A stretch of 64,000 nt of DNA, taken from assembly GCA_951799425.1 (NCBI GenBank), contig OX637396.1:10825701-10889700 (forward strand), read 5' to 3'. Both the position numbers and the translations under genes were made by a program. The DNA is from Ilex aquifolium (lineage: Eukaryota; Streptophyta; Magnoliopsida; Aquifoliales; Aquifoliaceae). Shown here piece after piece: positions 49,804 to 62,218 of the stretch. The stretch's first letter is position 1, and each line of letters opens with the position of its first letter. Below the pieces are notes generated by a model, which saw only the letters and a program-made list of their open reading frames with translations, had not been told where the DNA came from and ran no database searches.

Positions 49804-50118
49804 TAGGCTTGTCAATCGTGTCGGGTAATATGGGTTTGTATCGAGTTTTAGCAGGTTCGTGTTAAAAAACACTCTACCTATACACAATTCGTTTATTAAT
49901 TTGTGTCTAACGAATCGTGTCATGTATTAACTATGTATAATTGGTATATAAACTAGTCGTGTCGTGTATTTCTTCTAATTGGCTTCACTCATACTTGATT
50001 TGTTTATTAATTGTGTTGTGCTGAGTTAACTCGTTTACTAAACGAGTGGTTTAAAGAAAACTTAAACCCTCTAATTTCGTGTCGTGTTAACAGATCGTGT
50101 CATATTTTAACACCTCTA
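49804..50118. mobile_element. hAT-like MITE, GTGTCGTGT-rich, 315 bp
   Basis: The ends TAGGCTTGTCAATCGTGTCG and inverse TAGAGGTGTTAAAATATGAC have 8-mer flanks ATGAGAAT (49796-49803) and ATGGGAAC (50119-50126) that match at 6 of 8 bases. The inside has repeated CGTGTCGTGT and CGTTTA motifs. Confidence 0.6.
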
Positions 50119-50562
50119 ATGGGAACAATTCTGAAGTGGCGGTGGTCCTAATGTGCTCTATACCTATATATGATTTTCGAGGTTCTTCAAAATATTGCTG
50201 GCATCATTTTTGTGTAATTCGTAAATTACAAATCGCAAAATAAGAATCTCATTTTCAATGCACCATATCTACCACACATGAGTTCCTAGAAATTAGAAAG
50301 TTATTTAATCCAGAATCTAGTAATTAAAACTAAACACAAAATACATAATTATACAATAATTCATGTAATATTATATCACATGTTAAAAGAAACAAATATC
50401 TAAAGTTCATGAATCATATCAACCACCAGATCAGCAAACATTGATGTGGTTAAGACTATATACATCCATCCATCTGCCCCAAACTCTGCAATAACAGAAA
50501 TCTCGTGCACATGACTGCCCTTTCTATCGACTCACGCATGGGAGCAGAAATACCTTTATCTA

Positions 50563-52266
50563 TTATCCTAGCAATCCTTTTCGCTTGAGCCACAAAATGG
50601 CTATGAAAAGTATGAATGTACAACCTCCTACTATTATTGCAGTGGCTTCATAAAATTGTCGAGGGACTCCAACAGCAAGGAGAGGGATGTCAAAGTTCAT
50701 GCCCAACAAACCTGTGATCATATTAGCTACATTGAGCATCAGAAATGATGTGCTTAGCACAACTCCAACTTGCAGCAACTGGTTCTGCTTGTCATCCATA
50801 ATGATGTTGATGTAGTCCTCTGTATCGTCCACAAATTCTCGCATCTTCGTATCATCAGAAGGAGACATTAACAAAAAAAAGACATGAAAGGAAGCGTGAA
50901 AGATTACGTAAAGATAAACAATACAGACAAAAATGACATGATAAGACTCGATTGAAACTAATAATTCTTACTTTCTGATGTGATAAACCATTTTCAGCCA
51001 TAGGAAGTTAAAGGCAAAAGAATAGTGTGATTCTATACATGTTCAAAAGAACATATTGATTCCTTACTATTTTGTTGCAACCAATGTGACATTTTGGGTT
51101 GATATGCATGGTATAGGACACCACTAGCTTAGAAAGAGGAGAGTTGAAAGGCAACTAGGGGTGGAGCGAGGAAATTATTTTAGGGTAGACACATTAATAA
51201 ATTTTAATTTTTTTTTTCAATTGATTAAAGAAGTTTATACATTCTTATTTACTAAAATTATATTTGATACTTACAAGTTAATTAAACATAAAAGGTTAAA
51301 AATTTATATACACAATGTGTGTATAAATAAAAAAATAAGAAAAGAAACTAATTATAATTTTTTACCAAAAATAAGTTTAATTTTTGTCATTTATAGTTGA
51401 CTCCAAAGAGTTTTTATCCTTTGAATGACTTGCCATTTATCATTAATTATTGTCAATTTGCTTTTTCCAGCGTTTCAAATAAATGCTATAAAAAAAATAC
51501 TATTTTCACACAAAAAACACATGGTCTTATTCTTCCATTTACGAACCAATATTTTTTACATAATGACTCTCAATTTTATACAAACTAGCCCCAGTATGTC
51601 AAAAACTTATTGGAACACATGTCTAAAAGTTAAGAATATTAATATTTGTACTTGTATCTAATTTGCAGATCTAATGGATTTTATTTTTTTTAGGGTGGGC
51701 ATTAGTCCAATAGTGGCTCTGCCAATGACAGAACGTGCAGCCGCACGGGAGTTAGAGCATCACACCTTGATTGGTGTGTGCCCTCTTGTCAATTTTTTCG
51801 TCTAAAATAAGGTTGGCCAATTGGTAGTGTCATATCGACTCATAGCGTATATTAATTGTGTATAGTTGAGTTTGTCTGGTATATGATTGGATTCTTTTTT
51901 TATTGAATTGGTAAATAGGTCTAAATGGTCAATTCAGTTGTGACTCAAACCCCTAATTAGTACTTTCATTTTTTCTTGGGTTAATTACGATTTGCCCCTT
52001 CAAGTTTGGGTCATGTTGCAGTCGACTCCCTCTGGTTTCAATTTCAACAATTTGCCCCTCACACTTCTAAATTTTTTGCAATTAACTCATATCTTTAGGA
52101 TTTGAGGAATAATTAGCTCAAATTTAAAATAAAATGATCTAAGAGTTTGTTGAAAAGGCAAAAATACCCATCTTTAGATCACATTTTTCCTCACTTTCAA
52201 AAAAAAAATAGGAAAAAAAAAATCAATCCCCTTCCCATTCAACAACAACAACCAAATCTCCATCGC

Positions 52267-52309
<43 letters not shown>

Positions 52310-55300
52310 GTGAAGGATTGTTTATGGATTCTCTCTTCAACTTTCCACCAGTATAAGGGAAGTGATACCCATCAACCACCACCCTCTCCCCTGGTGGTTC
52401 CCCTCGTCCATCCATTCGATCGAAATGCCCTGTTACGAACTTTAAACTCATTTCGGTGTCAATAGAGGAAGAACATCGAACGAACGGCGTGAATCGAACA
52501 ATCGAACCAAACCCATTTCGGTGTCAATGAATTCTCTCTCTCCAAAGATTTTTGCCATTTGCTATGGGTCTTGGGAATTTTCTAGCAACCATGGTGGATA
52601 AGGTTAGTAAATGACATTTGCAGTGAGATTCTTCTTTCTTGATTTTCTCTTTTCCTTTTGGTTGGTTGGTAGCTGGTAGGTGTTGCTTGGTTTGGTAGCT
52701 GGTGGGTGTTGCTTGGTGAAGGCTGTGTTGGGGGTGACGGAGGTGGTGGTAGTTGCTTGGTGAAAGCTGTGTTGGGGGCTGTGGCATTGGAGCTGGTCGC
52801 CGATATGGGCAAAGGAAGGAGAAAGAAAAAAAGAAAATAGGTTGGGTGTCAATAAAGTCTCAAGGGTACAAAACTCATTTTACAAATTTTCTTCAACTAA
52901 TTATAGAATTTAGTTCATTTAAAACTTGAAGGTGGCAAATTGTTGATATTGAAACCAGAGGGAGTCGATTGCAACATAACCCAAACTTGAAGGGGGTAAA
53001 TTGTAATTAACCCTTTTTTCTTTTCTCTTTTTTGGTTCAAAGGACATGAGTTTCCGGGCCAACTTAGGCGCACCTTGATAAATCTCCTCTCCGGTGTAGT
53101 CAAAGGCATGTCATCCATGCTGGGACTAGGATATTCATGGGAGATTAAATTCCTTATGATCTGGCCTTAAGGGGTTGTCAAGATTCGAACCAAAGATGTC
53201 TGAGTTTAGAGCTCATTCATATTACCTCTTAAGCTACCCCTACGGCTCTAACTAGTACCTCATAAGGGATTAGCAGATGAACATAGTTAGAATTTCCAAG
53301 CCTGCTCATAGGGCTTGCCTCAAAGCTTGAGCTACAACAATGGGAAATCTTTGAAAATTGTTAGAAGAAAACAAATTAATAGGATGAATGTGACATATCC
53401 TAGCTCATAAAACCTTAGATAAGAGGGGAAATGCAAACTTACAGTTGATAATCTGCTTAATGTTCCCTCAGTTTGGACAAAATATGCTTCCAATAACATC
53501 TCCAACTCTTCAATCCTTGGCTTCTGAGTCGTCAGACTGGCCGAGCTGCTTTTGTTGTTCCAAGTGTCTCCGTCACTGGTATTATGTTCAATGTCACAAG
53601 CATACAGAAAAACAAAATATGCATGTAACTCCATGTGTATGATAATCGCGAAAAAAAAAAAATTTGATCAAGTTATTAATCATCGCGAAATTCCAAACCA
53701 AACAACCTTAAATCATAGTATACCTCAAATATCAGGAGATATTAGTATGTTAAGAAACTTACCTGTCATCATCTATTATATCTGCATCATTCTCAGTTTC
53801 ATCATCTGGTTCCAGTTCTTCAAGTTGCTGATTAACAATCTTGTCAGTTAGGTACATCTCAGCCATGTCCATATCATCATTCAACAAATGTTCCAGTTCA
53901 TCTCGGATCTGAAAAATCATGACGATATAATTCAATATTCATACACGATATTCAGCAACATTATCAGCTAATTAAATACGTATCAATTAGAATATTCAGA
54001 TTTCGAAACAAAGTTATCACTGTTACCTTTTGGACACGGCCAAACAAAGCTACCAGACGACTCTTTATAAGTCTGACACGTTGGAGATTAAGCATGGTGA
54101 TACTAATGGATAATTTATCTAAAGCTGAATATGCTTCTTGCTCCAGTGTGGATGTCTGAAATAAACAACCAAATCCATTTAAGAAGAAACTAGGGTAAAT
54201 AGTACTTTTGATCATTAAAGTATGGCCGTTCTATGAGTTTGGTCTTTATTGAATTGATTTTTTTAAGTTTTTTGACGGAAGTGACCGTATGTCATTCTTT
54301 CAGATGTCATGACACGTGATCATTCCGGTAAAAATTAACGATCTATCTGTTTAGTAACCATTTAAATACGAATTGAATAGTTTAGAGACTAAATAAAAAA
54401 AATTAATATTTTTGGAATAAAACGGACAAAACGTACATACTTTAGGAACCAAAAATGTTATTAAGCCAAGAAACTACATTGTTGATGTACAGGTAAATTT
54501 ATATGAAGTTGATACATACCTCGGATTCAAGGCCCTTGCAAACAAATTTCAAGCATATTTCAAGCACTCTGAACTCGAAAGGTAGGACCTTTGAACCACC
54601 CATTGTCGATGTGTTTGTTTGATTTGTAGGTCTGTCATCACTTGGTTCAGGAAGCAAACCAGAGGATGAGTCCTTTCTATCCTGATCACTTCCTTGAATA
54701 GCCTTCACACATGAAAGGGCTATCAATTAAGATTGTGGTTGCGTGACACTAGAGCTGTCTAATGGACCGGTTTAGTTGTTTAAGGGTTGGTTCAAAATGG
54801 GTTGGGTGTAAAACAAATTCAATCTGTTTTTAACCCAATTAATAAACGGGTTATAATGAGTTGGATCATAATAGGTTGAATTAAACTCATTAACGAGTAA
54901 AATAATTAAAACCCTTGATTTAAACACATACTAATACACCAAATAAAATAGATGCTAATACACAAAAAAAATAAAATACATACACTAATACACACACACT
55001 AATACACCGGCTCGGGGTTGGGGTCGGGGTCCAGTCTGGCTGTATTAGTGTGTGTGTGTGTGAATATTTTTTTTTTGTTTTTGTTTTGTTGTGTATTGGT
55101 ACATATGTGTATTTGTGGGTGTATTAATGCATTTTTTTGGTGTACTAGTATGTGTGTATTTTTTGGTGTATTAGTGTGTGTATTTAATTTTATTATTTTT
55201 GTTATTTAATACAAAAATAAATACTCAATTCAATAGGTACCCATTGATAATCCATCTTAACCCGTTTAATTAACCCATTTATTAATGGACGATTTGAGTG

Positions 55301-56125
55301 GGTTAATGGATAATAGGTTAAGATTGACACCTCTAAGTGACACAAACCATTTGGATACGTGCTTTATAGAAGGAAATTGATCTAACTAAAAGAGTTTTTT
55401 TTTTTATAAATCAGGAGACTAAAAGAGTTAGAATCAGTGTTTATCGGTATGTATAAGAGCTACTATCATCCCCAGATTCTGTCTTGGTTATAACCAATCA
55501 AAACAGTGATAATTTTAGTTGCTTTGTGACAATTTGGCAAATAGATGAATTTCAAAGAAGCTTTACTAACAAAAGAAAAGTTATGAAGAAGATTCATCTT
55601 AGGATAACCACATACTAGCATTTGCATCACTCTTTTTCGAAATCTTCAACCGAAAAAAAGGAACAAAACTACTTTCATAACCAAATTTAACAAGAAAAAT
55701 CCTAAAAAGAGTCATATGAAAACAATACACTTGATTCATGATTTATGAAGAGAAAATCTACTCACAATAGGTTGAGAGCCATCAGAATTAGAGAGTTTGT
55801 GCTCAAGGTCACTGACAAAAGGCACAACACCAGGATCATTTGGATTCAGAATGAGCATCTCAGTTGCTGTGACTATAGCTTTAACACGTTCCAAATTCAG
55901 CACAATGGCGCGCTCCCTTCCAAGTATCATGGATGGGTACGAAAGCTTAGGATCGAGAACTCTAACATCCTGCGCTGGAATTCCTGTCCTGCGCATAATC
56001 GACTGCTTCCCAACCTCTTCAATGTGTGACTTTCCAATCGCTTGAACAACAAGCCATGCCCTCCTTTCAACATCCTTCCTTCTTACACGAGGTGACAAGA
56101 TCATGAGCTCACCGGAGTTCCCCAT
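50563..56125 (-). CDS. MRS2/CorA-type magnesium transporter, 6 exons (MRS2-3-like)
   Basis: Minus-strand exons are 56125-55766, 54702-54520, 54155-54027, 53908-53763, 53575-53443 and 50844-50563. All have GT...AG borders and join in frame to 410 aa. Residues 40-75 read SIMRRTGIPAQDVRVLDPKL and GRERAIVLNLERVKAIVTA. Further on are SKVLPFEFRVLEICLK, LNLQRVRLIKSRLVALFGRV, RDELEHLLNDDMDMAEMYLT and EELEMLLEAYFVQTEGTLSR, the helical N-domain of the family. Two membrane segments near the C-terminus flank the selectivity motif GMN (residues 365-367). The family forms pentameric Mg2+ channels; which membrane it sits in cannot be read here. The loop after GMN lacks the acidic residues often seen there. 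The protein is shorter than usual (about 450) because the exon 4-5 linker is short. Exon 2's acceptor (GTGTGAAG) has a weak pyrimidine tract, so that border is the least sure. Confidence 0.9.
51160..51735. mobile_element. Transposon-like insertion in MRS2 intron 5
   Basis: GGGGTGGAGCGAGGAAATTA at the left and the inverse of GGGCATTAGTCCAATAGTGG with CTCTGCC at the right resemble the GGGGCGGAGCC-type ends seen at 24812. The inside is AT-rich. No target duplication was found. Confidence 0.45.
51978..53013. mobile_element. Mutator-like element with about 85-bp inverted ends, MRS2 intron 5
   Basis: It is flanked by 9-bp TTTTTTCTT copies (51969-51977, 53014-53022). Left GGGTTAATTACGATTTGCCC then TCGACTCCCTCTGGTTTCAA is inverted at the right end with about 90 % identity over 85 bp. 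The inside has a GA microsatellite (52273-52308) and GC-richer segments at 52310-52450 and 52660-52800 that could be captured host DNA. No protein family was recognised there. Confidence 0.85.
53168..53250 (-). mobile_element. tRNA-like SINE remnant in MRS2 intron 5
   Basis: On minus, TAGCTTAAGAGG (A-box-like, 53235-53224) is followed by GGTTCGAATCTT (B-box-like) near 53191-53180. No clear tail or duplication is visible. Confidence 0.45.
54193..54467. mobile_element. Mutator-like MITE, 275 bp, MRS2 intron 2
   Basis: It has an exact 9-bp duplication AAGAAACTA (54184-54192, 54468-54476). The left end GGGTAAATAGTACTTTTGAT with CATTAAAGTATGGCCGTTCT matches the inverse right end GGCTTAATAACATTTTTGGT with TCCTAAAGTATGTACGTTTT. 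It begins 38 bases upstream of exon 3's acceptor (minus strand). A related sequence is at 58590-58790. Confidence 0.85.
54750..55335. mobile_element. hAT-like MITE, 586 bp, MRS2 intron 1
   Basis: The ends TAGAGCTGTCTAATGGACCG and inverse TTAGAGGTGTCAATCTTAAC are flanked by CGTGACAC (54742-54749) and AGTGACAC (55336-55343), 7 of 8 bases matching. The inside has repeated AATACAC and TTAGTGTGTGT motifs in both orientations. Confidence 0.75.
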
Positions 56126-56129
56126 GCCT

Positions 56130-59070
56130 ATTCACCCTGTATGTCAAAATCGAGATCCGCTGGTTCTATTTCTCTATCTTTCTGACTTGTTCCTACAGAA
56201 CCCAGATAAAAAATCCAATCCACAGAGTTTGATATGAGTTTTGTATTCATTGGTGCAATGAATCCGATAAACCTGTGGTGAGATTTTAAAAATGATTTGC
56301 CTATGTAATAATCTGTACGTCACTTGTCCCATGCTAGCTCTAAGTTTTGTTTTTAAATATTTTTTTATGGCGGGAGAGTTGATCAACTAGGGATGGTAGT
56401 AACCTGCCCACTTGAATTTGGGTGGGCTTAAGTGAGGTAATATAATCCCACTAATATCCTTTACCTGGCCAAATGTTGCTTATTAGATTTACATAATATA
56501 TCCACAAGAAGAGAAAAAAGAAATATAAAATAGAGGTAGGACTTAGGGCGATGACAAATGCTTATATGTTAGAACAACACGTTATGATCAATATCCCTTC
56601 AAAATGGAGTAATACCATTTTGGAGACCCTGATATATTTTTTTTTTCAATTTTAAGTGTAGAAAATAGAATGTATGGATTTATAGAATGAAAAATTTAAT
56701 GATACACAACACATCCCACTTGATTATGATCAAATATTCAACGGTTATCACCCAATCACTGGCGGATACACAGTGGGGGCAACTGTCCCCACTGGAATTT
56801 TAAAATTTTTTAGAGAGTAAGTATAATTTCAAAAAATTTAAAATTTATTAGGGATTTGCCTTTGTTGAATTTTTGTTAAAAGAGTAGTTATATTATTTTG
56901 ACAAATTTATGGTCTCATTTGTAAATGTCAACAAAATGCTTTAAAAGGCTAAATGCCTCTACTGTAGTTCTATGTTTATTTTCCTAGGTTGAAATGAAAT
57001 TGGGGCTTGTAGTCCTCTTCTATAGTTTATTTTTTTCGAGTACATTGTTATAAAAGATTCTGCTTATTGCTTGTGTTGCTATCTAAGATTTATAAGATGC
57101 TCGATAATTTGGAACTTCCCATGCATATACTCGATATATAATTGAGCCCAATTTTTTGTGTTCAAATTTTTTTGTTAGATCATATAGATAACTTGTAGTG
57201 AGTTTTTTTTTTTTTAATTAGCACTTTTTGAATATCGCTCATGTATATGGGTTGCACCTTTAATTGGTGTTTTATTAATGATGTCTGACTCTGCCCCTGA
57301 ACCCATTGTGGACCAACTTATGATCGCATGTGAACTTAATTACGGTGCAAGTGCAATGACTATGACCTAATGTGGACTGAGAAATCAAACGACCGCGAAG
57401 GTGGAGTGTGTAATATCTATGTGCACTCTTTTACGAGGAGGGTATCACAGAATTTACAGTGTTATGAAAAATATAAATCCGAACCAATTCATTGGGAGAG
57501 ATATAATAAAATCTAGTATTTGGTATCAAAATTATAAAATTGCATGCCTTTATTTTTGGGCACATAGTAACCTACCAGATCTACACTAAAATGATAAATT
57601 TGGGAGTGATTGATCTCCTAAGGTTTGAAAAATCTCTATAAATATTATATGGATAGTTATGAATACTTTCAAACTATATATGTTCACGTCCAAAAAAAAA
57701 AAAAAAATAGTTGAAAGACTGTCCTTACACTAAATTCCTAAAAGACTGTTCTTACACTAAATTCCTAAATCCATCTGTGCTAAAAAGTCCAACTCATTAG
57801 GCATCGAATCACTCCCATAGGTCCCAACTGCCCCCTCCCTCTCCCCCAATAAAAAAATTTAATGACGAGACAATAGAATCTACTAGATAAATATTGAGTT
57901 TAATTTAATAATTTTTCTATTTAATTTGAAATTTTAAACTCATTAGTCGATAGCAATTTAAAATAATATCCAGAGTTGACTAAATATGAATCTTTTTGCT
58001 ATTGATGGTCTAGGTCGGTTTTGAGATTTAAATATCTTAACAAAAATTTTACAAACAAAAGAAAGCATCTTACTTGAGATACTTAATTAGATAGAAATAC
58101 TTTATTCTTTCAAGTGCATTATTTTTATAAAATATAATTGTTAAACATTTTATAACAATTTTTTCTATAAATAGAAGCGTTTCAAAATTTAAATTAATAA
58201 ATGTCTAAGAAATAAAAAGTCAATTATTCATTCTATATTAATAAAAAAAGATATGTTAGCAAAACTTAATACAATAACATAATAAGAAATTTTTATCTAA
58301 AAATAAATAAAATTTACATAAAAATTTTAAAATATTTTTTTAAATATAAAAGGTCTCGTTCATATTAGGCAATAGTGGAATGTGGATGACCGAAAAAGAG
58401 CCTCACGAAGCGCTCCATTATTGGTTCATCGCCTCTGTCTTCCTCTTCTTTTTGGGCTTTGCCTTCTTTCCCAAGAGACATTGTTGACTTTCACATTGAG
58501 AATAGAAGTATAGTTGTGATGACCATGAAAATGACTACAAACAAAAGTATTGTGGTTCGATTGGTGGCAACCTCCGTTGCTGAAAGAGACAGCAAACGAG
58601 AGTAATATAATTTTTAGTTGTTAAGCTTTTTGATAAAAATTGCCACGTGTCATTTTTCAGACAATATCACGTGTCAACATGTGATCATTCTGTCAAAAAA
58701 TTGACGATCCATCTATATGGAGATCAAAATAACATGAATTGAATACTTTAGAAATTAAATTGATAAGATTGATACATTGAGATTGTCCGCAATTATCACC
58801 TAATGGTGTTATTCTTACTAAAAAGAAAAACAAACTGGGCCACTATACCAATTTTTAAAAATCAAGGGGCGTTGGAACTTGCCTTCGTTGATCTTCGAAA
58901 AAATCCTTCCATATTTAGTGTTTAATGAACATAATTATCTTTAATTTGATCCAATGAGATAATAGACACCCCAAATAAGGGGCAAAGTGAAAAAAAGATC
59001 ATGATTGAGGGATCAAAATATAATTTACCTATACATGTACTTTACCTTCCACCATTTCTCGAGTTTGGCC
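56130..59070. other. Gene-free region with repeat remnants
   Basis: 56760-57302 has ends CTGGCGGATACACAGTGGGG and inverse TCAGGGGCAGAGTCAGACAT, a GGCGGATCC-type plant transposon, without a clear duplication. 57713-57767 holds a tandem copy of AGACTGTYCTTACACTAAAT. 58590-58790 resembles the MITE at 54193. 58965-59040 resembles the end of the foldback unit in the dispersed repeat. No gene was seen. Confidence 0.5.
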
Positions 59071-59941
59071 CTTTTTTATGTCAGGAAAGACAAGAGAGGT
59101 GTTGGATGTACATACAAGTCTTTTACATAGTGAATTTGTGTCAGGAAAGAAGTGTTGGATGTGCATACAAATCTCCTTTAGGTTGTCCAGTGTTAGCTCA
59201 AACCCACCCAATGCAACCCGAGTATGGCCCAAGATAGGCCACACTCTTTTGATTCGTGGTTAGGTTTTGGGCAAAAGATTGGCCCGCACTATTTTGGAAT
59301 TGGACTAATTTATACTTCGACCTCTTAAACTATAGACTTAATTTTACTTTACTCTTTAAACTATTGAACTTTTTGCATTACTCCCTCAACTACTCAAATT
59401 ATTTCGTATTGCCCCAATTGTAAAACGTCTTTTATCATTTTGGAGAAAAATTGCTAACTTGCTAGGGAAAATTGAAAAAAATAATATAGTTTAGGGGGCA
59501 AAAATAAAACAACTTTCCTTTAAATATATAACATACGTTAATAATTAGGGCAATATAAAACTAATCACATAATTGGGGATACATTATAAAAAATATGATA
59601 GTTAAAGGAATAATATAAAAAAAGATCATAGTTGAGAGTGTCAAAGTATAATTTGCACATACTTTTACAAGTTATCATTGTGCGGATTTCTTTGTGTGTC
59701 AACAATGGCATGGAGTATATTGGTCTAAAACTCTATAAAGTGAAAAATATTATTAAAATTTTAATTATTTTCATATGTTTGTTTAGAAATTTTCAGATAT
59801 AAAATAGAAAGAAATAGGAATTAAAAAAAATAAACAATTGGCTCGGGCAAGAAGCAAGAAGAATGCCGCCATATATTGGACTAGGATCTGAGTTGACTTG
59901 ACTCAAGCCTTAACACCGGTCAGTTTTCTTATCCAATCTTA

Positions 59942-60803
59942 GGTGATGTTTGATAAAATTGAAAGTTGAATACTGAAAATTGAATGGTAAATTTTAAGTA
60001 TTGAATGCTGAATTTTTTAGTTCGCAGACTGTTTCGTATCAACTGAAATTTAAATATTGAATTTAATCAAATTATTTGAAAAATATAAGGAACTAAAATC
60101 TGAAAATTATTATTATTCTACTTTTTCCTTTCAATTTAACCATATCTTCGCAACTGCCTTATTCCTATCACCACCATCACAATCGTGGTGATAGTGGTGG
60201 CAGTAATACAATGGTGGTGGTGGTGGTGGTGGTAGTGGCGGTGACACAATGGTAGTGGTGGTGGCAGCGATAGTAGTGGTGATTGTGGTTGTGTCGGCAA
60301 TACTATGGTGGTGGCGATGATAGTGGTGGTGGTGGTGACAATGGTAGTGGTAGTGGTGGTGGTGGTGATGACATAATGGTAGTGGTGGAGACGATGACAT
60401 AATGGTGGTGACGATGGTAGTTGTGGCAGTGGTAGTGGTGGTGGTGGCGGCGACATTGGTGGTGGTGGTAACGGTAGCACAATGGCGGTGGTTGTGATGG
60501 TGATGGTGATGGTGGCAGTGGTATAATGGTGGTGATGGTAGTGATAGTGTTGGTGGTGGTGGCGATGACAGAATGGTGGTGAGGGTATATTTGTCCAATA
60601 TGAAAAAATAATAAAATTCTTACTGACTAACATTTTCAGTATTAAATGATAAGTAAGTAGCTTGCTACTTCAAATTTTAGCCTATTTTTAAGAAGTTCTT
60701 AAAATATTAAGTAATATGAGTTTTAGATTATCAAACGGATTTAATTTATTAGGTGCTTAAAGTATTCAGTTTTAAGTTTTAAATGATATTATCAAATAGC
60801 CCG
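59942..60803. mobile_element. Tourist-like (PIF/Harbinger-type) insertion
   Basis: The left end GGTGATGTTTGATAA and the inverse right end CGGGCTATTTGATAA are imperfect inverted repeats. The host TTA is duplicated (59939-59941, 60804-60806). Copy A has the uninterrupted site CCTTAGCCAGTC at about 35490, confirming the insertion edges. Most of the inside is a GTGGTG/ATGGTG array. Confidence 0.8.
60172..60590. repeat. GTGGTG/ATGGTG-type trinucleotide-rich VNTR
   Basis: About 420 bp of G/T-rich triplets interrupted by GACATAATGG and GACACAATGG. The overlapping His/Thr-rich minus-strand frames are translations of the repeat. Confidence 0.93.
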
Positions 60804-60956
60804 TTAGCCAATCATAGATGTATTTTGGGGTAGGTGCCTTTGGCCTTCATCGATATGGACTTTTGTGTAGAACTAGGTATTGCACACGTGTGTTGCACGT
60901 AAATTATTTTTGATAATAATTTTGACTTTATATTTTTCTTGTCACTATATAGATTA

Positions 60957-62218
60957 ACTAGTAATTATCCGTACCTAAAGGCACTACGTTACTTGTAAAT
61001 ATTTGTTCATAAATAAATGCAATGTATAATACAATTTCAACAATACAACGATTAAATTGACATTGTGCAACCTTCATGCAGAATATATATAATCAAACTT
61101 TTATATAACGAAAATCACGCTACAACTACTGGAACATATTAATTCAAACATCTGAGAAAATATAATTATTGTTGATCAAACATCCACGATTTCAACATTT
61201 TTAATAAATTTTATCTTAAATTTAAAAAAAAATATAATTATTTATTTTTCTGCAGGTTTCTACCTAAAGTTCATTACATTATCTCTGTATCATTTTTTCA
61301 ATGTGAGTTTATGTAACTTTTGTAAGGAAATCATCTGAAAGTTTCACGCGAATTCTCGTAAATGTTAAAAATTTTGTTGAGAAATTAAGATCAGTTTTCA
61401 TTTGAACTCAACTTGAATGTTCGTAAAATTCAATCGAATTTAAGTTTAAGCAAGAATTTATACTTTATACTCGACAGTCAAATTCAGCTCAACTCGAGTC
61501 TTAATTATAATCACGTCAATTCAAGAATTGAATTTAAGTTCGACTCAATTAACACTTATATCTTAAACCTACAAACTAATTCTTATCTATTCCCGTTCAT
61601 AATGACACCATAATTTTTTTTTTAATTTAGCTATTCTTTATTATTTTTGCAATCAATTTTAATTGGATCTCAATTTGAATACTCGTAACATTCAAGCAAA
61701 GTTAAATTTAAGCAAGAATATATATTTTATACCCGACAATCAAATTCAGCTTAATTCGAATCCTAATCATAATTACTTAGAACCGATAATCAAGTAAAAC
61801 GAAAGGATTCTAGTAATTTTTGGGCAAGTCATTTGACTCGTTTTCATGCAAAAAATCTGTATTTAAGGTCTATTTGTTTATTTGAAATTTCTAAAAATAA
61901 TCTTTAATTAAATAGAATCATAATTAACGATCTAATTAATGTGTTAGAGATTAATTTTTAAACTGGTCGTCATAGTATGCGAGAGGGAGAAAGATCTAAT
62001 TGAGAGAGACGTGTGAGTTGTATAAGTATCAGATAGTATGATATAGAGAGAGAGTTATAAGAGAGATAGAAGTCTTATAATTGTGGAAAAAATGAAAATT
62101 TTGTTCAAAAAATTAGGGGAAAAAATTTCAAATTAGGACCATCAGATTAATAATCTCCTTAAACGATCTGAGCCGCGAAAAGTTCAAGACAAATAATCTA
62201 GCTACTTTATTATATATA
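60957..62218 (-). mobile_element. Non-autonomous Helitron, 1.26 kb, inserted in copy B
   Basis: On minus, the 3' end is GTGCCTTTAGGTACGGATAA then TTACTAGT: a 5-bp stem hairpin followed by CTAGT. The 5' end TATAATAAAGTAGCTAGATT and TTTTCGCGGCTCAGATC match the Helitron at 10972. Copy A has the empty site without this block, and insertion is between A and T. The terminal TC has decayed to TA. No coding frame. Confidence 0.72.

Noticed and set aside
53180-53235. Functional tRNA gene on minus
   Set aside because: A- and B-box-like motifs exist but no cloverleaf arms could be paired; a SINE remnant fits better.
50845-53442. Extra MRS2 exon in intron 5
   Set aside because: Exons 5 and 6 join in phase at TVS/REF-type family positions and the intron is explained by transposon insertions.
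57519-57535. Copia-type primer site (TTGGTATCAAAATT)
   Set aside because: Only the first part resembles the tRNA-Met site and no LTR edges or coding remnants lie next to it.
60131-60633. His/Thr/Pro-rich proteins of 155 and 165 aa on minus
   Set aside because: They translate a GTGGTG/ATGGTG repeat in two frames; no start context, no family.
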